Shown piece by piece: positions 45,586-54,930 of a DNA stretch of 64,000 nucleotides. The notes under the pieces are model-generated. The model saw only the letters and a list, made by a program, of their open reading frames with translations. It was not told where the DNA came from and searched no databases. This stretch comes from Cyanobium sp. WAJ14-Wanaka. Lineage in GTDB: Bacteria > Cyanobacteriota > Cyanobacteriia > PCC-6307 > Cyanobiaceae. Location of the stretch: positions 186,001-250,000 of the forward strand of contig NZ_JAGQAZ010000001.1 of NCBI RefSeq assembly GCF_024345375.1, read 5' to 3'. How positions within the stretch are numbered: position 1 is the first letter of the stretch; each line of letters begins with the position of its first letter. Position numbers and translations under genes: made by a program.

Positions 45586-46194
45586 ATGCAAGGGCCGGGC
45601 CCTGCCTACCAATGGGACTTCGTAACCCCCGGCTTGCCCGATGGGGCCTTTGAACACGCCCCTGGTTTCAGCCCCACGCCGATGGAGCTGCGGGTGATGC
45701 TGCTGGCCCACCTGCGCCCCCAGGCCGATTCACTCGTGTGGGATGTGGGGGGCGGCACCGGTGCCCTGGCCCTGGAAATAGCCCGGTTGATGCCCAAGGG
45801 TGCGGTGCATACCCTCGAGCGCGATCCCGATGCCATCCGCCTGCTGGAGCACAACCGGGAGCGTTTTGGCATCGCCAATCTCCACATCCATGCCGGCCAG
45901 GCCCCCGATGATTTAGGCCAACTGCCCCCCAACCCCGACCGGGTGCTGCTGGAGGTGGGCCGGCCCCTGGGGGATGTGTTGTTGGCGGTTTGGCAGGCCC
46001 TGGTGCCTGAGGGGCGCCTGGTGATCAGCACCGCCAGCCTGGAGGGCCTGGTCGATGCCACCGACACCCTTGGCCAGCTGCAGGCCAGGGATCTGCAGGT
46101 GGTGCAGGCGACAGTGCACCGGATGCAGCGCCGCGGCAGCCAGGCCAAGCTGGCGGCGGCGGAGCCCCTGTTTTTGATTGCCGCCGAACGTTGA
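45586..46194 (+). CDS. cbiT: Cobalt-precorrin-6B C15-methyltransferase (CbiT)
   Basis: 202 residues. SAM-dependent methyltransferase with opening GLPDGAFEHAPGFSPTPMELR (family: GxPDxxFxxxxxxMTKxExR), glycine motif I VWDVGGGTGALALEIAR and AVHTLERDPDAIRLLEHN. CbiT decarboxylates and methylates precorrin-6B in corrin ring synthesis; in the aerobic route it is the C-terminal half of CobL. The lysine of MTK is replaced by proline here. The gene follows the PLP enzyme by 5 bp and its stop shares a base with the cdsA start. Confidence 0.87.
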   Translation: MQGPGPAYQWDFVTPGLPDGAFEHAPGFSPTPMELRVMLLAHLRPQADSLVWDVGGGTGALALEIARLMPKGAVHTLERDPDAIRLLEHNRERFGIANLHIHAGQAPDDLGQLPPNPDRVLLEVGRPLGDVLLAVWQALVPEGRLVISTASLEGLVDATDTLGQLQARDLQVVQATVHRMQRRGSQAKLAAAEPLFLIAAER

Positions 46195-47111
46195 TGGGCA
46201 AGCCGGTAATGGGCAGTGAACCCCGTAAGGCCACATCGCTGGCGCGCCTGTTGAGCGGTTGGGCGGCGGGGGGCTTTGGCTTTGTGGTGGTGATGCTGGG
46301 CGGTTGGTGGTTTACCGCCGCCGTGGGTGTGATTGTGCATTTGGGCCTGCTGGAGTTTTTCCGCATGGCCCAGTTCAAGGGCATTCGACCGGCCACCAAG
46401 ACCACCCTGGTGGCGGTGCAACTGCTGTTGATCACCACCCAGGCCGCCAGCGGCGACGGCGGTGGCAGCTGGTTTAGCGGCGATGTGGCGGCCGCGATCC
46501 TGCCGGCATCGGGCGCGGTGATTTGCGGCTGGCTGTTGCTGCAGCCAGTCACGGGCACGATCGCCGACATTGCCGCCTCAATTTTTGGCTTGTTTTATCT
46601 GGGTTTTCTGCCCAGTCACTGGATCAAGTTGCGCGATCTTGCCGATACGGCCCTGGCTCCCGCCACGGCGAATTGGAGCTTTACCACCAGTGCGGGCCTG
46701 GGCCTCACCCTGCTGGCCTGCTTCCTGATCGTGGCTACGGATATTGGCTCCTACGTGATTGGCCGCCGTTGGGGCCGCCATCCCCTCTCGCCCATTTCCC
46801 CCGGCAAAACCATTGAGGGGGCCCTGGGCGGGATGGCCTGTGCCTGCGCCGTTGGCAGCCTCGGCGGAGTTTTGCTGGGTTGGCCCTGGGGGATCTTGCT
46901 TGGGGCCGGCCTTGGTGCAGTGGTGGCGGTGTTTGCCCTGGTGGGCGACCTCACCGAGTCGATGATCAAGCGAGATGCGGGGGTGAAGGATTCCGGTGAT
47001 GCGATCCCCGGCCATGGCGGCATCCTCGATCGCATCGATAGCTACCTGTTTGTGCCCGCAGTGGTTTTCACCCTGGTGACCCTGGTCTTGCCCCTGGTTT
47101 GGCGGGCCTAG
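46194..47111 (+). CDS. cdsA: Phosphatidate cytidylyltransferase
   Basis: 305 residues from the ATG at 46194 (TGATG overlap with cbiT); a TTG three bases upstream and an ATG at 46209 are alternatives. About eight membrane helices. The CDP-alcohol signature is complete: DIGSYVIGRRWGRHPLSPISPGKTIEG and SMIKRDAGVKDSGDAIPGHGGILDRIDS. It makes CDP-diacylglycerol, the precursor of phosphatidylglycerol, which is the only major phospholipid of cyanobacteria and is needed for the photosystems. Confidence 0.95.
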   Translation: MGKPVMGSEPRKATSLARLLSGWAAGGFGFVVVMLGGWWFTAAVGVIVHLGLLEFFRMAQFKGIRPATKTTLVAVQLLLITTQAASGDGGGSWFSGDVAAAILPASGAVICGWLLLQPVTGTIADIAASIFGLFYLGFLPSHWIKLRDLADTALAPATANWSFTTSAGLGLTLLACFLIVATDIGSYVIGRRWGRHPLSPISPGKTIEGALGGMACACAVGSLGGVLLGWPWGILLGAGLGAVVAVFALVGDLTESMIKRDAGVKDSGDAIPGHGGILDRIDSYLFVPAVVFTLVTLVLPLVWRA

Positions 47112-47275
47112 GCCGGCGAGCCCATGCTGATTTGGGCGCTGCCCTGCAGTTGCACCATGCCCCCCTCGAGGCTGGCCCTTTCAAGCCTGATGCCCTCATC
47201 TAGGGGCAGGCGCATTTGGGCACCTGCTCCGATCGCCCGGATCTCCAATCCGCCGTCCGTAGCCAGCAGCTGCAT
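47108..47275 (-). CDS. Small hypothetical protein
   Basis: 55 residues from the ATG at 47275 (a GTG one codon upstream is possible). The sequence is a regular alternation of short strands (LEIRAIGAGAQMRLPLDEGI, GGMVQLQGSAQI), suggesting a small all-beta protein. It lies 23 bp downstream of the alpha/beta hydrolase and converges on cdsA with a 4 bp CTAG overlap, filling the gap exactly, which supports a real gene. No family recognised. Confidence 0.42.
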   Translation of the reverse strand: MQLLATDGGLEIRAIGAGAQMRLPLDEGIRLERASLEGGMVQLQGSAQISMGSPA

Positions 47276-47298
47276 CACGGGCCCTGAACTGGCGGAAC

Positions 47299-48213
47299 TC
47301 ACGGGCAGGCTTGGGAGCTCAGCCAAGTGTGGGCCACCCGGGCCGGCTGATCGATGTGGGGCAGGTGGCCGCAGGCCTCTAGCTCCTCCACCCGATCGCC
47401 AAGTAGGGCCAGGGCCGCCCGCTTTTGCGGTGCCCTCAGGATTCGATCGTTGGCGCCCCAGAGCACGGCCAGCGGTTGCTGGGGCAGGGGGCTGCCGCAG
47501 CCGGCAAAGCCGCCGGAGCGGGCAAAGCTGGCCAGGGTGGGGGCCCAACCTGGAGCACTTAGGTGCAGTGATGCAATCTCCAGCTCGGCTGGCCCCACAT
47601 CCCGATCGGGGTCCGCAAAGGCGGAGCTACACAACCCCTTGCGCACCCCGGGTAGACCCAAAAAATTCACCCCTAACCGATCCAGCAGGGGGGGCAGTGG
47701 CATCGGTTTACCGGTGAGACCAGCCGGGGCCAAGAGCAACAGGCGGGCGATGCGTTCGGGCCGGAGTCGGGCCAGCTCCACCGCCACCGATCCCCCCATC
47801 GAGGCGCCCATTAGGCCCATCGGGGCGGGGCTGCTTTCGCCCCGATGCAGGCCAATGGCATCGACCAGGCTTGATAAATGGGCCAGCACCGCCTCCGGAT
47901 TGGAGTGGGCCGGCTCTGGTCTGGGGCAAAACCCGAAACCAAAAAGATCGGGAATGAAAAGCTGGTAGTTGTCTGCAAGCAGTGGCACCAGGCGCCGAAA
48001 TTCCAGAAAAGAACTATCAAAACCGTGCAACATCAGCAGCGGTGGGCCCTGGCCCAGCACCGCCACGGGCCATTGGCCGGCCAGGCCCGAAAGTTCCCAC
48101 CACTGCACCGCCGCAGCCAGGCTGCGCCCCTGGGGATCAAGCAGGCCAGCGGCGGCAGCGGCCACCAATTGCTTGCAGGTTTGGGTGCGATCCGCCAGCA
48201 GCTCTTGGTTCAA
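47299..48213 (-). CDS. Alpha/beta hydrolase
   Basis: 304 residues. After about 55 residues of helical N-terminus comes PPLLMLHGFDSSFLEFRRL with the oxyanion-hole HG, the nucleophile elbow LMGASMGGSVAVE, WGANDRILRAP with the likely acid, and GHLPHIDQP with the catalytic histidine. The cap domain is short. Substrate not predictable; similar cyanobacterial proteins are annotated as possible esterases, haloperoxidases or lipases. Its start overlaps the stop of the upstream glycerol dehydrogenase-like gene by 4 bp, so the two are coupled. Confidence 0.88.
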   Translation of the reverse strand: MNQELLADRTQTCKQLVAAAAAGLLDPQGRSLAAAVQWWELSGLAGQWPVAVLGQGPPLLMLHGFDSSFLEFRRLVPLLADNYQLFIPDLFGFGFCPRPEPAHSNPEAVLAHLSSLVDAIGLHRGESSPAPMGLMGASMGGSVAVELARLRPERIARLLLLAPAGLTGKPMPLPPLLDRLGVNFLGLPGVRKGLCSSAFADPDRDVGPAELEIASLHLSAPGWAPTLASFARSGGFAGCGSPLPQQPLAVLWGANDRILRAPQKRAALALLGDRVEELEACGHLPHIDQPARVAHTWLSSQACP

Positions 48214-49316
48214 GCCGGTTGCCGTTCGGTGGCGCCACTACTCACCAGGGCCGCCAAAAGGTCGTTGGCTTCCACCGTAAAAGGTAGGTGGTGGATGTCG
48301 GAGCCAGGCCTGCAGGCAAAGGCACAGGCCTGCTGGAGCTCGTTCAAGTTGGCGTTGGCTAGGCCCAAATCGCCCAACTCCACGGGCAGTTTCAGCTGCC
48401 GAAACAGGGGAATTAATTGCCGCCTGGCCTGGCCCGCCAATTGGTTCTGGCCGATCAGCTCCTCCAGGCGCAGCTGAACCAGGATTCCAAAGCCCACCTT
48501 CTCGCCGTGCAGCAGCCCATGGCTGGCGGGCAATTGGGTCAGGCCGTTATGGACGGCATGGGCGGCCACGGTGCGGCAGCGGGCACCACCAATGCCGCCA
48601 ATCAGTCCGGCGCTGAGGGCACAGGCCTCGGCCACCCGCACCCAGGCCTCTGAATCGGGATCGGCCATCGCCGCTTCCGCCTCCAGCAGCAGTTGGTCCC
48701 GCAGCACCCTGGCCATTTGCACCGCCTGCTGCACCATGCCATCGCTGCTGGCGCCACTGCTCACCGAGGCCTCATACCACTTGGCCATGCCGTCGGCGAT
48801 GCCGCTGGCGAGGGTGCGGGGCGGTGCTTGGCGCACAAAGCCATGGTCAAAGACCAGTAAATCTGGGCAGCGATCCAGGGCCACATCGCCCTCAAAGGCC
48901 CCCCCGGGCGAATAGATGTTGGCGAGGGCGGTCCAGCCCGCACAGGTGGCGGCACTGGTGGGCACCGTGATGCAGGCCAGGCCAAGGCGATGGGCCAGGA
49001 GTTTTCCCGCATCCAGCACCTTGCCGCCACCGATGGCGATCACCGCATCGACTTGGGCGGCGATGGCCTGGGGGGCGAGGGCGGCTAGATCGTCTTCACA
49101 GCAGTCGAACTGGAGTTGGGCGGAGTGGCAGACCAGGCCAGCCAGTTCCAAATCCCCTTGGCATTGCTGCCTCAGGGCGGCGGTGGCGGCACTGCGGCCC
49201 AGCAGCAGGGGCCTTTTGCCAATTGCCTTGATCGGCTCGATCGCCTGCTGCCAAGCTCCTTCACCCCGCAGCACGGCTGCGGGGGCGATGGAGTGCTGGG
49301 AAAAGGATCCACTCAT
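48210..49316 (-). CDS. Iron-containing alcohol dehydrogenase / glycerol dehydrogenase-like
   Basis: 368 residues. The NAD-binding motif IAIGGGKVLDAGKLLA, PTSAATCAGWTALANIYS and metal-ligand motifs HAVHNGL and HGLLHGEKVGFG match the GldA branch of the iron-type alcohol dehydrogenases (metal usually zinc or iron, ligands Asp and two His). GldA oxidises glycerol to dihydroxyacetone; related enzymes make glycerol-1-phosphate or act in dehydroquinate-like reactions, so the substrate is uncertain. Coupled to the alpha/beta hydrolase gene. Confidence 0.85.
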   Translation of the reverse strand: MSGSFSQHSIAPAAVLRGEGAWQQAIEPIKAIGKRPLLLGRSAATAALRQQCQGDLELAGLVCHSAQLQFDCCEDDLAALAPQAIAAQVDAVIAIGGGKVLDAGKLLAHRLGLACITVPTSAATCAGWTALANIYSPGGAFEGDVALDRCPDLLVFDHGFVRQAPPRTLASGIADGMAKWYEASVSSGASSDGMVQQAVQMARVLRDQLLLEAEAAMADPDSEAWVRVAEACALSAGLIGGIGGARCRTVAAHAVHNGLTQLPASHGLLHGEKVGFGILVQLRLEELIGQNQLAGQARRQLIPLFRQLKLPVELGDLGLANANLNELQQACAFACRPGSDIHHLPFTVEANDLLAALVSSGATERQPA

Positions 49317-49357
49317 GGGTGAATTCTAAAAACCGCCGCTGCCGGGTACCTAGTTAT

Positions 49358-51910
49358 CTAGACCCCAGCTGCCGCCAGTTCAGGTAGGGCAGGGGCAGAG
49401 AGCTGTTTGCGAATCACCACCTGCTTCTCTTCGTTCACATCCACCAGGGCCGAATCCCCTTCGCCAATTCGACCGGTGAGGAATTCCTCGGCCAGGGAGT
49501 CTTCGAGCAGGCGCATCACGGCCCGGCGCAGGGGTCTGGCCCCGTAGCTGGGGTTGTAGCCCTCTTCCACCAACCGCTCCTTGAAGCTGTCGGTTACGGA
49601 AAGGGCAATGCCCTTCTCCATCATGCGGGCGAAGACCTCCTTGAGCATGATCTCGGCGATTTCCTTGACCTCGTCGCGGCTGAGTTGGCGGAAAACGATG
49701 ATTTCGTCGAGGCGGTTGAGGAATTCCGGACGGAAGTACTGCTTCAGCTCCTCATTCACCAGGGAGCGAATGCGGTTGTAGTTGGTTTCATCTGCATCGC
49801 CACCGCCAAATTCGAAGCCCAGGCCGCCGCCGCCCTTCTCAATAACCTTCGAACCAATGTTCGAGGTCATGATGATCAGGGTGTTTTTGAAGTCGACCGT
49901 GCGGCCCTTGGAATCGGTCAGGCGACCATCTTCAAGGAGCTGCAGCAGCAGGTTGAACACATCGGGGTGGGCCTTCTCGATTTCATCGAAGAGCACCACG
50001 GTGTAGGGCCTGCGGCGCACCGCTTCGGTGAGCTGGCCGCCCTCGTTGAAGCCCACGTAGCCGGGGGGGGAGCCGATCAGCTTGCTGACCGTGTGGCGCT
50101 CCATGAACTCGGACATGTCGAGCCGGATCATGGCCTCTTCGCTGCCAAAGAAGTAGGCAGCTAGGGACTTGGTGAGCTCTGTTTTGCCGACACCGGTGGG
50201 GCCGGAGAAGATGAAGCTGGCGATTGGTCGGTTGGGGTTTTTGAGCCCCACCCGGGCGCGGCGGATGGCGCGGGAAACGGCCTTCACGGCTTCGTCTTGA
50301 CCAATCAGGCGCTGGTGGAGGGTTTCCTCCATGTTGAGCAGCTTTGCCGTTTCGGTTTCGGTGAGCTTTTGTACGGGTACGCCAGTCCAGGAGGCCACGA
50401 TTTGGGCGATGTCCTCCTCTGACACCATCGGCATGCGATCGGCATCGCCCACCTGAATTTCGGCCACCTGGGTGTCAGCCACTGAGCTTTCAGCAGAGGA
50501 GCTTTCAGCCGCTGGGCTTTCGTCCTTGCGGGCCTGAAGGATCGAGCGGATTTGATCGCGCAACTCCACTTCCTTATCCCGCAGTTCTCCGGCCTTGCCG
50601 AAGTCCTGTTCCCGCACGGCCTGCTCCTTTTGCTTCTGCACGGCGCGCAACTGCTTGTCAACCTCCTTGGCGGCGGGAGGCAGCTTCGAATTCAGCAGGC
50701 GCACCCGGCTGCCCGCCTCATCGACCAGGTCGATCGCCTTGTCGGGCAGGAAGCGATCTGAGATGTAGCGATCCCCCAGGGTCGCTGCCGCAACTAGGGC
50801 CTCATCGGCGATCTTGAGGCGATGGTGATCCTCGTAGCGCTCCTTGAGGCCCCGTAGGATTTCGATTGTGTCGAGCACGGATGGTTCACCCACCATCACT
50901 GGCTGGAAACGGCGCTCCAGGGCCGCATCCCGCTCAATGTGCTTGCGGTATTCATCGAGGGTGGTGGCCCCGATGCATTGCAGCTCGCCCCTGGCCAGGG
51001 CCGGCTTGAGGATGTTGGCGGCATCGATGGCGCCCTCAGCTGCCCCAGCGCCGATCAAGGTGTGAACCTCGTCGATCACCAGAATCACGTTTCCGGCGCT
51101 GCGGATTTCCTCCATGATCTTTTTGAGGCGCTCCTCAAACTCGCCCCGGTACTTGGTGCCAGCCACCAGTGAGCCGATATCCAAGGTGAGTACCCTCTTC
51201 TCTTCAAGGATGTCGGGGATATCCCCGGAGTTAATGCGCTGGGCCAGGCCTTCGGCGATGGCGGTCTTACCCACCCCTGGTTCACCAATAAGTACCGGGT
51301 TATTTTTGGTGCGGCGACCCAGGATCTGGATCACCCTTTCAATTTCGTTCTGCCGGCCCACCACAGGATCGAGTTTGCCATCGGCGGCCTGTTGGGTGAG
51401 GTTGCTGCCGAATTCGTCGAGGGTGGGGGTTTTGGTGGAGCCCTTGCCGCCGCCGCCGCCCGCGGCCACCTCGGCCGTTTCACCCAGCATCCGAATCACC
51501 TGGGTGCGCACCTTGGCTAGGTCGACGCCGAGGTTCTCCAGAACCCGGGCTGCCACACCTTCACCTTCACGGATCAGACCGAGCAGCAGGTGTTCCGTAC
51601 CTATGTAGTTGTGGCCGAGTTGGCGAGCTTCCTCTAGGGATAGCTCAAGCACCCTTTTGGCCCTGGGGGTGAAGGGAATCTCAACAGCCACAAAGCCGGA
51701 ACCCCGGCCGATGATCTTCTCCACCTCGACCCGGGCGTCCTTGAGGTTGACCCCCATTGATTTCAGAACTTTGGCTGCCACGCCGGTGCCTTCACCAATA
51801 AGGCCCAGCAGAATTTGCTCGGTGCCAACAAAGTTGTGACCAAGACGGCGGGCCTCCTCTTGGGCCAGCATGATCACCTTGATGGCCTTTTCGGTAAACC
51901 TCTCGAACAT
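49358..51910 (-). CDS. clpC: ATP-dependent Clp protease ATPase subunit ClpC
   Basis: 850-residue Hsp100 protein. Two N-domain repeats ([10 protein letters not shown] and [10 protein letters not shown]), first AAA module with Walker [10 protein letters not shown], the UVR/M region ([20 protein letters not shown]), second AAA module with GPTGVGKTE and a ClpP-binding loop region near [13 protein letters not shown], then the D2-small domain. ClpC unfolds proteins for ClpP and, in cyanobacteria, is essential and needed for photosystem upkeep. A Ser/Ala/Glu-rich linker with a DNA tandem repeat lies between the M region and D2. A 7 bp inverted repeat lies in its upstream region. Confidence 0.97.
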   Translation of the reverse strand: MFERFTEKAIKVIMLAQEEARRLGHNFVGTEQILLGLIGEGTGVAAKVLKSMGVNLKDARVEVEKIIGRGSGFVAVEIPFTPRAKRVLELSLEEARQLGHNYIGTEHLLLGLIREGEGVAARVLENLGVDLAKVRTQVIRMLGETAEVAAGGGGGKGSTKTPTLDEFGSNLTQQAADGKLDPVVGRQNEIERVIQILGRRTKNNPVLIGEPGVGKTAIAEGLAQRINSGDIPDILEEKRVLTLDIGSLVAGTKYRGEFEERLKKIMEEIRSAGNVILVIDEVHTLIGAGAAEGAIDAANILKPALARGELQCIGATTLDEYRKHIERDAALERRFQPVMVGEPSVLDTIEILRGLKERYEDHHRLKIADEALVAAATLGDRYISDRFLPDKAIDLVDEAGSRVRLLNSKLPPAAKEVDKQLRAVQKQKEQAVREQDFGKAGELRDKEVELRDQIRSILQARKDESPAAESSSAESSVADTQVAEIQVGDADRMPMVSEEDIAQIVASWTGVPVQKLTETETAKLLNMEETLHQRLIGQDEAVKAVSRAIRRARVGLKNPNRPIASFIFSGPTGVGKTELTKSLAAYFFGSEEAMIRLDMSEFMERHTVSKLIGSPPGYVGFNEGGQLTEAVRRRPYTVVLFDEIEKAHPDVFNLLLQLLEDGRLTDSKGRTVDFKNTLIIMTSNIGSKVIEKGGGGLGFEFGGGDADETNYNRIRSLVNEELKQYFRPEFLNRLDEIIVFRQLSRDEVKEIAEIMLKEVFARMMEKGIALSVTDSFKERLVEEGYNPSYGARPLRRAVMRLLEDSLAEEFLTGRIGEGDSALVDVNEEKQVVIRKQLSAPALPELAAAGV
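50484..50522. repeat. 15 bp tandem repeat inside clpC
   Basis: Two near-identical units, GAGCTTTCAGCAGAG and GAGCTTTCAGCCGCT, with a partial third unit, encode the ESSSAESS-type linker before the second ATPase domain of ClpC. In frame, so copy-number change would lengthen or shorten the linker by five residues. Confidence 0.75.
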
Positions 51911-51973
51911 GGTGCGGGACCGGTTACAAGTGCAACTAACCTATCAGGGTTGGAGGGTTTGGTGTGGTTCGGC

Positions 51974-51996
51974 CTACTGAATCGGGGGATCAGTAG
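51974..51996. promoter_or_regulatory. Inverted repeat upstream of clpC
   Basis: Perfect 7 bp inverted repeat CTACTGA-N9-TCAGTAG, 64-86 bases before the clpC ATG. It could be an operator or a leader hairpin. It does not match the CIRCE or CtsR consensus. Confidence 0.4.
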
Positions 51997-52062
51997 TTGG
52001 GGCAAGCGATCAGAACCATTCCAGCAATAATTAATTCGCTGTAGATATGGTGTTTAGGCGAT

Positions 52063-52102
52063 AAAAAAAGCCGGTTATCCGCACTCCACTGCCCAACCCG
52101 GC
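52063..52102 (-). terminator. Rho-independent terminator after rimI
   Basis: On the minus strand GCCGGGTT pairs with AACCGGC (one bulged base) across an 18-base loop and is followed by seven T residues. It lies about 33 bases beyond the rimI stop and separates it from clpC. The region 51911-52062 between this site and clpC holds the clpC promoter and the inverted repeat; I see no gene there. Confidence 0.65.
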
Positions 52103-52134
52103 AGCTCTCTTGATCAAGGCCTAAATGATCATTT

Positions 52135-52608
52135 CTACAAACTCACCCATTGGATCAGGGCATCGTCGCCATTGCGGTAGTAACCGCGACGAATACCTGC
52201 ATCGCGAAAGCCGAGGCGGCGGTAAAGGGCCACGGCCGCAAGGTTGCCGCAGGCCACCTCCAGGGTGGCCTGGAGGGCCCCCTGCCCCTTGCCCAACTCC
52301 AGTAGGGCCCCCAGTACCTGGCAGCCCAGGCCGCGCCGTCGCTGCTGCGGGGCCACCGCCACCAGGGTGATGTGTAGTTCGTCCACCACCAGCCAGCCGC
52401 TGGCCATCGCCCCCAGCACCTGGGGATTTGGGCTGGCCCCAAGCCAGATGCCCATGCCCGGCCGGTGCGGGTCGGCCAGCTCCGTTTGCCAATGACTGCG
52501 GCTCCAGATGCCGCCCAGGCAGCTTTGATCAAGCTGGAGGCAGTGCTCCAGATTGCCAATTTCCAGGGGTTTGGCCCGGCCCGGATGCCCCATGGCTCCA
52601 ATCGTCAT
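52135..52608 (-). CDS. rimI: GNAT N-acetyltransferase, RimI-like
   Basis: 157 residues from the ATG at 52608; a further ATG at 52593 is also possible, while the longer open frame to 52818 would overlap lysA. The acetyl-CoA motif VAPQQRRRGLGCQVLGALL (Q/RxxGxG/A), EVACGNLAAVALYRRLGF and the ending RRGYYRNGDDALIQW match ribosomal protein S18 alanine acetyltransferases. It acts on protein N-termini; other GNAT substrates cannot be excluded. Divergent from lysA. Confidence 0.85.
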   Translation of the reverse strand: MTIGAMGHPGRAKPLEIGNLEHCLQLDQSCLGGIWSRSHWQTELADPHRPGMGIWLGASPNPQVLGAMASGWLVVDELHITLVAVAPQQRRRGLGCQVLGALLELGKGQGALQATLEVACGNLAAVALYRRLGFRDAGIRRGYYRNGDDALIQWVSL

Positions 52609-52705
52609 CGTCTTTGTACCCCTGGCCGTTTCAACACACCCATCGCCATTTGAGGGGGCATCAATACCATTGCTGAAATCTGAACTGCTGCAATAGGCCG
52701 GCGCC

Positions 52706-54097
52706 ATGGTGGCTTCCACTGAATTCGCAAAAGCTTTTGGGGCTGCCCTCGAGCCAAATCTTGACCTGGCCAGCCCCAACCGCAATCTGGCGCCCCTGAC
52801 CGCCCGGATCGAAACCACGGGCCACTTGGCCGTGGGTGGTTGCCGTTTGGCGGATCTGGCCAGTAGCTATGGCACGCCGCTATACGTGCTCGATGAGGCC
52901 AGCCTGCGGGGCACCTGTCGGGCCTACCGCCAGGCCCTCGAGCAGCACTACCCGGGCCCGTCGTTGGCGATCTATGCCTCGAAGGCCAATAGCTCCCTGG
53001 CAATTTCCGCCCTGGTGGCCTCCGAGGGCCTTGGTCTTGATGCGGTGTCTGCGGGGGAGCTGCTGACTGCCCTCGAGGGCGGCATGCCCGCCGAGCGGAT
53101 CGTCTTCCATGGCAACAACAAATCCCGGGAGGAACTGGCCCTGGCCGCAGGGCGGGGGGTGACGGTGGTGGCAGACAACTGGCGGGATTTGGAATTGCTT
53201 GGCGAGTTGGCAGAGGACTTCAGCCAGCCGGTCCAGTTGATGCTGCGCTTTACCCCTGGGATCGAATGCCATACCCACGAGTACATCCGCACGGGTCACC
53301 TAGACAGCAAATTCGGCTTTGATCCCGACCAGCTGGAGATCGTGCTGAAACATTTGGCGGGCTGCCCCTGGGCCCGGCTCACTGGCCTGCACGCCCACAT
53401 CGGCTCCCAAATTTTTGAACTCCAGCCCCATCGCGACCTGGCTGGGGTGATGGCCGATGCGCTCCAGCTGGCCCGCTCCCTGGGCCATCCGATCCGGGAT
53501 TTGAATGTGGGTGGTGGCCTGGGCATTCGCTATGTGGCCTCCGACGATCCCCCTTCGATCCAGGAGTGGGTCAAAACCGTGGCGGAGGCGGTGCTGGCTG
53601 CCTGCCGAGCCCGCGATTTGGAGTTGCCGCGGCTGCTCTGTGAGCCAGGCCGATCGCTGGTGGCCACGGCCGGTGTCACGGTTTACGAAATAGGCAGCCG
53701 TAAGGAGATTCCAGGCATTCGCACCTATCTATCGGTGGATGGGGGGATGAGCGACAACCCCCGGCCAATTACTTACGAATCCCAATACACCGCCATGCTG
53801 GCGAATCGTCCCCTGGCGGCGGCGACCGAAACGGTCACGGTGGCTGGAAAGCACTGCGAATCGGGCGATGTGCTGCTCAAGGACCTGGCCCTGCCCCCTG
53901 CCACCAGTGGCGATTTGCTGGTGGTGTTTTCCACCGGCGCCTACAACGCTTCGATGGGCTCCAATTACAACCGCATCCCCCGGCCCGCCGCCGTTTTGGT
54001 CCATGGGGGCGTGGCGGAATTAGTTCAACGCCGGGAGCAACCGGAAGATCTACTGCGCTACGACGTTTTGCCTTCCCGACTTATGCCGGTAACTTGA
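52706..54097 (+). CDS. lysA: Diaminopimelate decarboxylase
   Basis: 463 residues, fold type III PLP enzyme that makes lysine from meso-diaminopimelate. The PLP lysine is in AIYASKANSSLA; HIGSQIFEL, GGGLGIRYVASD and LCEPGRSLVATAG bind phosphate and substrate, and CESGDVLLKD supplies the active-site cysteine from the neighbouring subunit. About 45 extra residues precede the usual start. Its TGA is overlapped by a TTG of the next gene; the lysA-cdaA-uppS-bioB order forms a run of closely spaced genes. Confidence 0.96.
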   Translation: MVASTEFAKAFGAALEPNLDLASPNRNLAPLTARIETTGHLAVGGCRLADLASSYGTPLYVLDEASLRGTCRAYRQALEQHYPGPSLAIYASKANSSLAISALVASEGLGLDAVSAGELLTALEGGMPAERIVFHGNNKSREELALAAGRGVTVVADNWRDLELLGELAEDFSQPVQLMLRFTPGIECHTHEYIRTGHLDSKFGFDPDQLEIVLKHLAGCPWARLTGLHAHIGSQIFELQPHRDLAGVMADALQLARSLGHPIRDLNVGGGLGIRYVASDDPPSIQEWVKTVAEAVLAACRARDLELPRLLCEPGRSLVATAGVTVYEIGSRKEIPGIRTYLSVDGGMSDNPRPITYESQYTAMLANRPLAAATETVTVAGKHCESGDVLLKDLALPPATSGDLLVVFSTGAYNASMGSNYNRIPRPAAVLVHGGVAELVQRREQPEDLLRYDVLPSRLMPVT

Positions 54098-54105
54098 TTT
54101 CAGGT

Positions 54106-54930
54106 ATGGGGGCAACGTTGGCCGCGCTGCAGTTGATCGACTTTCGACTGCTCCTCGACCTGATCTTTGCCACTGGCTTGGGGGTCTTGGTGCTGGGTCG
54201 GGTCACGGAGGCTCGGACCCTTTGGCTGTTGCGGGGCTATCTGCTGCTGGTAGCCCTGGCCTGGTTTGTGCAGCGCTACGCAAACCTGCCCCTCACCTCC
54301 AAGTTGGTGGATGCCCTAGTGCTGGCCTGCAGCCTTGCCCTTGCCATTCTCTGGCAGGGGGAATTGCGGCGGCTGATGGAATTACTTGGCACGGCCCGCA
54401 TTGGCGTGCTCTTTGGCAGCCGTAAACGGGACCAACTGGCCTCTGGCTCGGTGGCGATCCTCAGCGAGGCGGCCGGTCGCCTTTCCCAGGCCCGCCGAGG
54501 CGGTTTGATTGTGGTGGATATGGGCAGCGACCTGCGCCCCGAGGATTTTCTCAATCCAGGCATCAACCTCGATGCCCAATTGTCGGTTGACCTGCTGCTC
54601 AACCTGTTTGCGGCCGACACCCCACTCCACGATGGGGCGGTGCTGGTGAAGGCGAACCGGATCGTGGCGGCGGGGGTGATCCTGCCCCTCTCCCGCCAGG
54701 GCCTCAACCGCTATGGCACCCGCCATTTGGCGGCCCTGGGCCTAACTGAACGCTTTGATCAATGCCTGGCGATTGTGGTTTCAGAGGAAACCGGGACCCT
54801 ATCGCTCGCCTCCCAGGGCCGGCTGGAGCGGCCGATCACCAGTAGCCGTTTGCACGACCTGCTAAGCCAGGCCCTGGCCTTGCCAGCAGGTCGTAGCGTG
54901 GTCAAAGACCCGCTGGAACTTCGCGGATGA
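54106..54930 (+). CDS. cdaA: Diadenylate cyclase (CdaA type)
   Basis: 274 residues from the ATG at 54106; a TTG at 54094 overlapping the lysA stop would add four residues. Three N-terminal membrane helices ([43 protein letters not shown]) and a cytosolic DAC domain. The DGA motif (LHDGAVLVK, residues 176-178) is intact. The second motif, usually RHR, reads RHL (206-208). The enzyme joins two ATP to c-di-AMP, which controls potassium, osmotic and, in cyanobacteria, night-time physiology. Stop overlaps uppS ATG (ATGA). Confidence 0.92.
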   Translation: MGATLAALQLIDFRLLLDLIFATGLGVLVLGRVTEARTLWLLRGYLLLVALAWFVQRYANLPLTSKLVDALVLACSLALAILWQGELRRLMELLGTARIGVLFGSRKRDQLASGSVAILSEAAGRLSQARRGGLIVVDMGSDLRPEDFLNPGINLDAQLSVDLLLNLFAADTPLHDGAVLVKANRIVAAGVILPLSRQGLNRYGTRHLAALGLTERFDQCLAIVVSEETGTLSLASQGRLERPITSSRLHDLLSQALALPAGRSVVKDPLELRG

